A stretch of 5,064 nucleotides of DNA from Acidobacteriaceae bacterium (GTDB taxonomy: Bacteria > Acidobacteriota > Terriglobia > Bryobacterales > Bryobacteraceae). The notes beneath the pieces are model-generated. The model was not told where the DNA came from, ran no database searches, and saw only the letters and a program-made list of their open reading frames with translations. Positions within the stretch are counted from its first letter, which is position 1. Each line of letters begins with the position of its first letter. Positions 1-5,064 of this stretch are shown here, piece after piece. A program made the translations under genes and the position numbers. Location of the stretch: contig JAFARV010000618.1 of the NCBI GenBank assembly GCA_019245255.1, forward strand, positions 1-5,064, in the 5' to 3' direction.

Positions 1-919
1 TGCGGATCTCAATGATGTGTGGGAGTTTGAAGCGGGCAAGGCGTTTTTCGAGAAAGTGGATGAGTTCTTCTTGTGAGAGCGTCTGTTGGGGTCTTACGAC
101 GACGATCGCGGCGGGGACTTCGCCCCACGTTGGATCGGGCGCAGCAACAACGGCACATTCGAGGACAGCGGGATGAGCGGCGATGGCATTCTCAATCTCG
201 ATGGAAGAGATGTTTTCGCCACCGCTGATGATGATGTCTTTTTTGCGGTCGACGATCTGGACGTAGCGGGCCTCGTCCCAAACAGCCATGTCGCCGGTGT
301 GCAGCCATAAACGGCTCATGATAGCGGCGGTTCCCGCGGGATCTTTGTAGTAGCCATCCATAACGGTATCGCCACGAACGACGACTTCGCCGATGGTTTT
401 CGCATCGCGGGGAACCTCGTGACCGTTGGTATCAACAACGCGGATTTCGGTGCCGTTCAGAGGCCAGCCGACCATGGATTGCCGTCTGGCGCGGTCGCGA
501 TCGTCCGCATAGGTGACATTGTTTCTGCGGCGGGCGGTTGTGATCGCGGGCCCTGTTTCGGTCAAGCCATAGCCAGCGTGAACCTCACACTTGAAGGCCT
601 GCTCGAGACGAAAAATGAGTTCGGGCGAGCTTGCAGCGCCACCGACCACGATGAGCTTCATCGAGGAAAAATCGAAGCGAGTCAGATCGGGGCAGTTGAG
701 CAGCGCGCCGGCCATCGTTGGCACTAGGGCCATCGAAGTTGCCTGTTCGTCCTGGATGGTGCGAAGGACGTGGGCAGGGTCGAAGCGGCGGATCATGACC
801 TGCTTGAGGCCGTTCATGACGGGCGTGTGCGCGCGGCCCCAAGCGTTGGCGTGAAACAGGGGAATGGTGTGGAGCTCGACGCCGGTGTCGCCAGTGTTGT
901 AAAAGGGCGCAATGTTCAG
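1..919 (-). CDS. Fatty acid-CoA ligase (AMP-forming), remainder after the frameshift; runs off left edge
   Basis: This is the continuation of the preceding ligase in the neighbouring frame. Codons are set by CTG at 917-919 and remain open without any stop to position 2, giving 306 residues. Numbered as one protein with the first part, the visible motifs are IPLFHANAWGRAH (about 211-223), VVGGAASSPEL (about 282-292), the adenylate-binding GYGLTET (308-314), HTGD (399-402) and the hinge region DRKKDIIISGGENI (416-429). The window ends at ..KRLARFKLPHIIEIR (residue 498). About 40 C-terminal residues of the usual length, including the catalytic lysine of the PxTxxGK motif, lie beyond the left edge. 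Every expected core motif is present, so only the single frame break separates this from a normal gene. If translated alone, the first ATG would be at 815-817, which would miss the P-loop. No stop or terminator of the gene is visible. Confidence 0.88.
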   Translation of the reverse strand, partial: MNIAPFYNTGDTGVELHTIPLFHANAWGRAHTPVMNGLKQVMIRRFDPAHVLRTIQDEQATSMALVPTMAGALLNCPDLTRFDFSSMKLIVVGGAASSPELIFRLEQAFKCEVHAGYGLTETGPAITTARRRNNVTYADDRDRARRQSMVGWPLNGTEIRVVDTNGHEVPRDAKTIGEVVVRGDTVMDGYYKDPAGTAAIMSRLWLHTGDMAVWDEARYVQIVDRKKDIIISGGENISSIEIENAIAAHPAVLECAVVAAPDPTWGEVPAAIVVVRPQQTLSQEELIHFLEKRLARFKLPHIIEIR

Positions 920-921
920 GC
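916..921 (-). other. Frameshift site in the fatty acid-CoA ligase
   Basis: On the coding strand the gene reads CAC GCC TGA ACA. Re-reading base 919 gives CTG AAC ATT GCG CCC TTT TAC (L-N-I-A-P-F-Y), which continues the ligase homology. One lost base in the C run (GCCCTG to GCCTG) is the simplest explanation. The site has no X-XXY-YYZ slippery heptamer, and tRNA-Ala on GCC would not re-pair after a -1 slip, so programmed frameshifting is unlikely. A sequencing or assembly error or a recent mutation is the better reading. Confidence 0.85.
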
Positions 922-1494
922 GTGGAGGTACAGGGCCCGATGGGAGAGCATGACTCCTTTGGGATGGCCAGTGCTGCCGCTGGTGTAGAAGAGTTCGGCG
1001 ATCGAGGCCTCGTCGACGGCCGTGAAATCGCAAGCCTCCGGAGAAGCCTGCGACAGAAGGTGTTCGTAGGAGTCATCTGGGCTTTGAGAAGCGCCCTCAA
1101 GCGAGATGAAATGTTTGATAGAAGGGCAGGCGGTGCGGAATGCGGTGGTGCAAGGCGAGAAATCATCTTCGAAGAGGAGCGCGGCCGGTTCGCAGTGATT
1201 GAGGATTTCGATCAGTTCCGGCACTGCGAGGCGAACGTTAAGTGGGGTGACGAGCGCGCCAGCCATGGGCACACCGTAGTAGCCTTCGAGCAAGCGGTGG
1301 TTGTTGAAGCTGAGATACGCGACGCGATCGCCGGGGTTTATGGCAAGCTGCCGCAGGGCCGCGGCCAGCTGCTCACACCGATGAACGAATTCCGAATAGG
1401 TGTAGCGCCTGCCGGAACAAACCACAGCGGTGTTGTTGGAATAGAGATCCAGGGCCCGATAGAGGAAACGAATGGGAGTCAGCGGAACGGGCAC
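916..1494 (-). CDS. Fatty acid-CoA ligase (AMP-forming), N-terminal part up to a frameshift
   Basis: This is the first 192 residues of an acyl-CoA synthetase of the ANL (AMP-binding) superfamily, which activates a carboxylic acid to acyl-AMP and then acyl-CoA. The opening LTPIRFLYRALDLYSNNTAVV...YTYSEFVHRCEQLAAAL is typical. GYYGVPMAGALVTPLNVRL (71-89) follows, and the ATP/phosphate-binding loop YTSGSTGHPKG is at 170-180. The start is GTG at 1492-1494, chosen because a perfect AGGAGG lies five bases upstream. The gene begins 11 bases after the dehydrogenase stop. The frame ends prematurely at TGA 916-918, straight after GVMLSHRALYLHA, and the homology goes on in the next frame (see the part at 1-919). 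On its own this fragment lacks most of the adenylation site and the mobile C-terminal domain, so it would not be active. The likely substrate is a medium- or long-chain fatty acid, judged from the lipid neighbours and overall resemblance, not from specificity residues. Confidence 0.9.
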   Translation of the reverse strand: MPVPLTPIRFLYRALDLYSNNTAVVCSGRRYTYSEFVHRCEQLAAALRQLAINPGDRVAYLSFNNHRLLEGYYGVPMAGALVTPLNVRLAVPELIEILNHCEPAALLFEDDFSPCTTAFRTACPSIKHFISLEGASQSPDDSYEHLLSQASPEACDFTAVDEASIAELFYTSGSTGHPKGVMLSHRALYLHA

Positions 1495-1499
1495 AAACT

Positions 1500-1505
1500 C
1501 CTCCT
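1500..1505 (-). promoter_or_regulatory. Ribosome binding site of the fatty acid-CoA ligase
   Basis: The coding strand reads AGGAGG here, a full match to the anti-Shine-Dalgarno sequence, five bases before the GTG start at 1494. It directly follows the dehydrogenase stop TAA (1508-1506), so a ribosome finishing the dehydrogenase sits on it, as expected for coupled translation. It decides the GTG start of the ligase. Confidence 0.88.
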
Positions 1506-3179
1506 TTAGACGACGTAACGGCCGCGGGTGAGCAACTCCTGTGCGATGCTGCGTCGAAGTTCGACCGTGTTGACGAGATTGCGGGGGCAGAGTTGCCGAA
1601 GCTGTGACATCGCGGCATCGAGCTTATCGCCTTCGAGACAGGCAGCAAGCGCGTCCTCGGCAGCGGCGGAGATGGATCGCCAACGGTCGTGGCGCAGAAC
1701 GGAGCACATTGCTTTGGCAGTGCTTGTTGCGGGCAGACGAGACCGGCGGAGTTCAGCGGATTCGAGTGCAAAAATGTCGATCACAATATCGGCGATGTTC
1801 ATCAGCACTTCCTGTTCCGATGCGAGTGCGGGGCCGAATCTCTGGTGGGCAGTCTGTAACGTAAGCAGGGCGATGCGTTTAGCGGCGCTGCTGTCATCTC
1901 TTGCCGAGGGCGGTTGCAAGGTGAGCGAGCCGCGGGCGACACGCTTCATGAGCATGTCAGGGATCAGAAGGCGATTGATTTCGTTGGTGCCTTCGAAGAT
2001 ACGGTTGATGCGCGCATCGCGATAGGCGTTTTCGACGGCGTAATCGCGGTGATATCCATAACCGCCATGAATCTGCACGGCTTCATCGACGACGTAGTCG
2101 AGGACCTCCGAGCAGAAGACTTTGGCGATGGAGCACTCGATGGCGTGTTCTTCGAGTGCGCGCAGCATGCCCGTGTTTACGGCAGTCTGCTGAATGAGCC
2201 CGACGGTGCGCCAGACGAGCGATTCGGCTGCGTAGATGCGGATGGCCATCTCGGCGAGCTTATGCCGGATGGCACCGAAAGATGCGATCGGTTGAGAGAA
2301 AGCCCGACGTTGTTTCGCGTATTCAATGCTAAGCGCAAGGGCACGTTTCGCTCCACCAAGGGCCATCGCGCCCAGCTTAAGGCGGCCGATATTCAGGATG
2401 TTGAATGCGATGAGGTGACCGCGGCCGATTTCGCCGAGCACGTTTTCGACAGGAACGCGGACGTTGTCGAAATAGAGGGCAGTGGTGGAGCTGCCTTCGA
2501 TGCCCATCTTCTTTTCCTCGGCCCCGCTCTGGACGCCGAAACCGCGTTCGACGATCAAGGCAGTGAAGCGATCGCCGCCGATTTTTGCGAAGACGGTGAA
2601 TAGATCGGCATCAGCGCCATTCGTGATCCACATCTTTTGACCTTTGAGGACGTAGTGGGTCCCATCAGGTGCGAGGTCGGCGCGAGTGTTGATGGCGAGC
2701 GCGTCAGATCCGGCTTGAGGTTCAGAGAGTGCGTAGGCAGCGAGCAGGTCGAGGCTCGAGAGCCGGGGCAAATAACGGCGTTTCTGTTCGTCTGTGCCGA
2801 AGTAAAGGAGCGGGAGTGTTCCGATGCCGGTGTGCGCTCCGTGCCAGGTGGCGAAGGAACCGTCAAGACCGAGCTGCTCGGCGATGACGATGTCCGAGGC
2901 GAGATCGAGTTCCATTCCACCGAACTCTTCGGGGACAGTGACGGCGGTGAGTCCGAGATCGGCGGCTTTGCGGAGGAGGCTGCGGCCAAGACCGGGCTGG
3001 TGCGATCGCAATGCGGCGATATTGGGCTCGATTTCATTCTTCCAAAACTCGGCTGCGGTGCGGGCGATCGCCAGGTGCTCAGGCGTGAGGTCTTCGGGAG
3101 TGAATGTCTGGGCGGTGGCGGTGGTGAGGAATGCTCCGCCGGGGAGCGTTTGGGGTTGAGAGAGGGTGGATTCAGGCAT
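1506..3179 (-). CDS. Acyl-CoA dehydrogenase, long FadE/VLCAD-like type with C-terminal extension
   Basis: This FAD-dependent acyl-CoA dehydrogenase would convert acyl-CoA to trans-2-enoyl-CoA, the first step of beta-oxidation, passing electrons to electron-transfer flavoprotein. From ATG 3177-3179 it has 557 residues. Domains in order are the alpha-helical N-terminal domain (about 34-145), the beta domain with signature LSEPQAGSDA (151-160) and MWITNG (183-188), and the C-terminal helical domain with QIHGGYGYHRDYAVENAYRDAR (369-390). Glu396 in IFEGTNEI is at the position of the catalytic base. A further ~145 residues follow, ending in ELLTRGRYVV. This extension makes it like Bacillus FadE (YusJ) and mitochondrial VLCAD/ACAD9, and unlike the ~380-residue short forms. 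The frame stays open to an ATG at 3254, but the added residues look like read-through of the thioesterase frame. The chosen ATG has CGGAG ten bases upstream and an 8-base overlap with the thioesterase, indicating coupling. The frame is intact. Chain-length preference is uncertain. Confidence 0.94.
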   Translation of the reverse strand: MPESTLSQPQTLPGGAFLTTATAQTFTPEDLTPEHLAIARTAAEFWKNEIEPNIAALRSHQPGLGRSLLRKAADLGLTAVTVPEEFGGMELDLASDIVIAEQLGLDGSFATWHGAHTGIGTLPLLYFGTDEQKRRYLPRLSSLDLLAAYALSEPQAGSDALAINTRADLAPDGTHYVLKGQKMWITNGADADLFTVFAKIGGDRFTALIVERGFGVQSGAEEKKMGIEGSSTTALYFDNVRVPVENVLGEIGRGHLIAFNILNIGRLKLGAMALGGAKRALALSIEYAKQRRAFSQPIASFGAIRHKLAEMAIRIYAAESLVWRTVGLIQQTAVNTGMLRALEEHAIECSIAKVFCSEVLDYVVDEAVQIHGGYGYHRDYAVENAYRDARINRIFEGTNEINRLLIPDMLMKRVARGSLTLQPPSARDDSSAAKRIALLTLQTAHQRFGPALASEQEVLMNIADIVIDIFALESAELRRSRLPATSTAKAMCSVLRHDRWRSISAAAEDALAACLEGDKLDAAMSQLRQLCPRNLVNTVELRRSIAQELLTRGRYVV

Positions 3180-3603
3180 TGAGTACATGCTCCGGTGGAT
3201 GAGACAGAGACGATGCGAGTGTAGCGCGGAGATCGTGAGGCCAGGGGACGGCACGCTGAGTGGCGGTATCTACGCAGGCGACCACAACCGCTCCCGTGGC
3301 GGTGACGATGCCATCGCGGTAGGTGATGAAGTTGAAGCGGATGGAAGAACGGCCGAGATGGACAAGGCGAATTTCAATGTCGATGAGGTCATCGTGACCG
3401 AGCGCGATTTTGAAATCGCATTCGACGTGGACGCGCGGAAAGGTGTAGGCGCGGTAGAGGGCGTAGCTGATGCCGTGAGTGCGCAGGAATTCAATTTCAG
3501 CAGATTCGAAGTAGCGGAACATGGCGGTGTAGTGGATGCGGCCGCTGGCATCGGTGTCGATGAAACGGATGCGGGTCTGATGGCGGAAGGGCTCCTGAGG
3601 CAC
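3172..3603 (-). CDS. Acyl-CoA thioesterase, YbgC/FadM-like 4HBT hotdog family
   Basis: This predicted cytoplasmic acyl-CoA thioesterase has 143 residues, close to the usual 130-140 for YbgC/FadM-type single hotdog domains. The N-terminal RIRFIDTDASGRIHYTAMFRYFE (residues 11-33) matches the family pattern DTDxxGxxxxxxYxxxFE, and Asp18 is at the place of the catalytic aspartate in YbgC and 4-hydroxybenzoyl-CoA thioesterase. The remainder (VECDFKIALGHDDLIDIEIRLVHLGRSSIRFNF, about 59-91) fits the hotdog beta-sheet. There is no signal peptide or membrane segment. The start is GTG at 3601-3603. An in-frame TAA at 3646-3648 closes the frame upstream, and no ATG, GTG or TTG lies between, so GTG is the only usual choice, although no clear Shine-Dalgarno precedes it. 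The gene follows lhr by 67 bases and its end overlaps the dehydrogenase start by 8 bases. The substrate is not readable from sequence; its neighbours suggest a fatty acyl-CoA. Confidence 0.88.
   Translation of the reverse strand: MPQEPFRHQTRIRFIDTDASGRIHYTAMFRYFESAEIEFLRTHGISYALYRAYTFPRVHVECDFKIALGHDDLIDIEIRLVHLGRSSIRFNFITYRDGIVTATGAVVVACVDTATQRAVPWPHDLRATLASSLSHPPEHVLNA
3190..3194 (-). promoter_or_regulatory. Ribosome binding site of the acyl-CoA dehydrogenase, inside the thioesterase gene
   Basis: The coding strand reads CGGAG, ten bases before the ATG at 3179. It lies within the last codons of the thioesterase. A nearer ATG (3186-3188) is only one base from it and so is too close. This favours the start at 3179 over the in-frame ATGs at 3188 and 3254. 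Confidence 0.6.
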
Positions 3604-3670
3604 CAGATCAGGATCGCAGATGAAAACGGAGCGGTGAGTGGCGGTTTACGTTAGCAGGCGCGCTTCAGGC
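3604..3670 (-). other. 67-base gap between lhr and the thioesterase
   Basis: This is the longest stretch without coding sequence in the window. No GC-rich hairpin followed by a T run is visible, so no terminator separates lhr from the lipid genes. I also see no convincing -35/-10 pair and no clear Shine-Dalgarno. If the three lipid genes have their own promoter, it must be here or within the end of lhr; otherwise they are co-transcribed with lhr. Confidence 0.5.
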
Positions 3671-5064
3671 TCATGCGGGAACGATGCCCATGACGGCCAA
3701 CCGGCTTACGCGCGGGCCGGGCAAGATTATGCCAGTCAGGTTGAGAGGGTCGGCGTTCGAAACAGGAACGATGGCTTTCGGTTCCGAGTTGCGGCGGGTG
3801 GCGCGTAACAACTCCAGTGCTTCGGGCCGGGCGAACTGTTCGCCGGTGAAGCCCGAAACGAATCGTCCTCCGCGAATTTCACCGCGTGCTTCCATTCTGC
3901 GGAGAACGGGCAGCAGGTCGCGCCACGGTGGCGCGAGTGTTTCACGAACCAAGAGGTCGCGGAGCAGCACGCCCCAGCGCATTAGCAACTGCTGCGCAAA
4001 ACGCTGCACCCGTTCTTCGGCAGAAACGGATGTCTCGACATGACGCAACAAGGCCCATCGTCCGGCAGCATGGCGCGGACGCTTCGTGCTTCCTCGGCCT
4101 TCGCCCCGCCGGCGTTTTGGATCGATCAGAGCGCGCAGATTATCGAACCCATCGGCTGTGACAAAGCCTCCGGCGAGCAATTCCCAAAGACCGTCTTCGA
4201 CTTCGCTTGCCAAACGCCCGGTTTGCCGCACAAGATCAACGAAGAAGCTGGCGCCATTTCGTTCTAAAGCAAGCAATACCTCGCGAGCGGGATGAGAGAG
4301 CCCGGACGAATCTGCCGGGCCGGCATCAGACATCAGCCAATGTGCATCTTCGCGCAGGAACAGCGTTACGGGAGCAATTCGAGTGGGGCGCACGCGGCGA
4401 TTCTGAGCAATCGCGGGATGCGGCGATACGCGCGCCCACATCACTTCCCCGGAAAAGCAGAGCTCGTCGAGGAATTCAGGATCGTACTTGGCGATTCTGC
4501 GTGCCAGGATCTCCGATTCCCATGCAGATGCCGGGATCTCATATCCTTGCAACTGGCGTATGATTTGGAGCGTTCCGTCTGCGGCCTGGAGTTGACCGCC
4601 GGGCGACACGTGCTGCCAAAGCTGCAAGAACCGTTCGAAATCGACGGCGGTTACGGGTTCGATTTCACGCCGCAAGGACCCGATAGTGGCGCGATGAATG
4701 CGGGCGAGGATACGGCGGTTGCACCACTCGATCTCGCCTTCCTTGGAGCGAAAATGCCCGCGAAGTACTTGCCCTTGCGCTTCGAGGCGCAGCAGCGCCG
4801 CTTCCATCTCATCGGGCGGAAACGCGAGTCTTTCTGCGAGATTGGAGATGGTGGATGGTCCGAGCGATTCCATCCAGCCTGCGACAACGGAATTTGGATC
4901 ATCGGCAAGCGGGAGGCGCTCTGTTGCAATCCAAAAGGGAACACTGTTCCGCTCAATTGCGGAAGCCCGCCCGGCGGCAGCGAGCTCGTCGAAGAATGGC
5001 TGCCATTCCTGTTGCGGAGGCATTCTGATCACGGTGAGTAAGGCGTCGTGTAATTCGTCCGCAT
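3671..5064 (-). CDS. lhr: Lhr-family ATP-dependent DNA helicase, C-terminal part (5' end beyond right edge)
   Basis: This is the C-terminal region of a large Lhr-type superfamily 2 helicase, a DNA repair enzyme. The RecA-like motor domains lie outside the window to the right. The frame has no stop up to the right edge: ten sense codons (A-D-E-L-H-D-A-L-L-T) precede the GTG at 5030-5032, so that GTG is internal. Counting residues from the first whole codon (5060-5062), 463 are visible. Family-typical stretches are CNRRILARIHR at about 114-124, LCFSGEVMWARV at about 201-212, GASFFVDLVRQTG at about 270-282, DGFDNLRALIDP at about 304-315, GRWALL at about 334-339, GEIRGGRFVSGFTGEQF at about 394-410 and NADPLNL at about 436-442. 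This region corresponds to the tandem winged-helix, AlkZ-like C-terminal domain that E. coli Lhr also carries; that domain has been reported to have uracil-DNA glycosylase activity. A basic, glycine-rich linker (KRRRGEGRGSTKRPR) lies at about 316-330. The stop is TGA at 3671-3673, 67 bases before the thioesterase start. The family call is firm; whether the missing motor is intact cannot be seen. Confidence 0.93.
   Translation of the reverse strand, partial: ADELHDALLTVIRMPPQQEWQPFFDELAAAGRASAIERNSVPFWIATERLPLADDPNSVVAGWMESLGPSTISNLAERLAFPPDEMEAALLRLEAQGQVLRGHFRSKEGEIEWCNRRILARIHRATIGSLRREIEPVTAVDFERFLQLWQHVSPGGQLQAADGTLQIIRQLQGYEIPASAWESEILARRIAKYDPEFLDELCFSGEVMWARVSPHPAIAQNRRVRPTRIAPVTLFLREDAHWLMSDAGPADSSGLSHPAREVLLALERNGASFFVDLVRQTGRLASEVEDGLWELLAGGFVTADGFDNLRALIDPKRRRGEGRGSTKRPRHAAGRWALLRHVETSVSAEERVQRFAQQLLMRWGVLLRDLLVRETLAPPWRDLLPVLRRMEARGEIRGGRFVSGFTGEQFARPEALELLRATRRNSEPKAIVPVSNADPLNLTGIILPGPRVSRLAVMGIVPA

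Noticed and set aside
916..918. TGA in the ligase as a selenocysteine codon or programmed frameshift signal
   Set aside because: Past the TGA the original frame loses all ligase similarity, so recoding in frame does not help. There is no slippery heptamer for a -1 shift.
585..1166. A 193-codon minus-strand frame spanning the frameshift
   Set aside because: This third frame has a biased S/R/P/H-rich product with no ligase motifs. The homology continues in the frame set by CTG 917-919 instead.
922..1509. A 195-codon plus-strand open frame opposite the ligase start
   Set aside because: It is antisense to the well-supported N-terminal half of the ligase and its product looks like no known protein.
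1914..2603. A 229-codon plus-strand open frame opposite the acyl-CoA dehydrogenase
   Set aside because: It covers the conserved dehydrogenase core on the other strand. The composition is rich in D, E, A and G, as expected of a shadow frame, and no motif or ribosome binding site supports it.
3180..3254. Upstream ATG at 3254 (and 3188) as the dehydrogenase start
   Set aside because: These add 25 or 3 residues lying in the thioesterase coding region and have no well-spaced ribosome binding site. The ATG at 3179 has CGGAG ten bases upstream.
3600..3673. A frameshift at the end of lhr hiding a longer tail
   Set aside because: Both other frames after the last conserved block stop within about 60 bases and show no recognisable Lhr tail.
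5030..5032. GTG as the start of a short stand-alone Lhr C-terminal protein
   Set aside because: The frame is open upstream to the edge and reads ADELHDALLT, which fits continuation of a full-length Lhr. No ribosome binding site was seen.
4292..5041. A 249-codon plus-strand open frame opposite lhr
   Set aside because: It lies entirely antisense to lhr codons with strong family motifs, its protein resembles no family I know, and it is explained by codon bias in a GC-rich gene.

Overview
The window reads as ordinary bacterial chromosome with a GC content in the high fifties (counted by eye on a few lines). All supported genes lie on the minus strand, so transcription runs from the right edge to the left edge. 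In that order they are: the C-terminal part of an Lhr-type DNA helicase (3671 to the right edge, 5' end outside), a small hotdog-fold acyl-CoA thioesterase (3172-3603), a long FadE/VLCAD-type acyl-CoA dehydrogenase (1506-3179), and a fatty acid-CoA ligase of the AMP-forming superfamily (1494 to the left edge, 3' end outside). Coding density is very high. The only gaps between genes are 67 bases (lhr to thioesterase) and 11 bases (dehydrogenase to ligase), and the thioesterase and dehydrogenase overlap by 8 bases. No RNA gene, insertion sequence, CRISPR array or terminator was seen.

The three lipid genes form a tight cassette. The ligase would activate a free fatty acid to acyl-CoA, the dehydrogenase would carry out the first oxidation of beta-oxidation (acyl-CoA to trans-2-enoyl-CoA), and the thioesterase would release acid from acyl-CoA, perhaps to recover CoA or remove dead-end thioesters. 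The start of the dehydrogenase lies inside the end of the thioesterase, and the Shine-Dalgarno of the ligase directly follows the dehydrogenase stop. Both arrangements suggest translational coupling in one transcript. The helicase belongs to DNA repair and may simply be the upstream member of the same directional run.

The main irregularity is in the ligase. Its reading frame breaks at 916-921, just after the ATP-binding P-loop, and continues without another stop in the neighbouring frame with all later family motifs intact. One missing base explains it. This is either a sequencing or assembly error or a very recent inactivation.

The host cannot be fixed from this sequence. A soil-type heterotroph such as an Acidobacteriota member would fit the GC content, the full-length Lhr and the dehydrogenase type, but that is inference from general impression. 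I found no previously undescribed system here.
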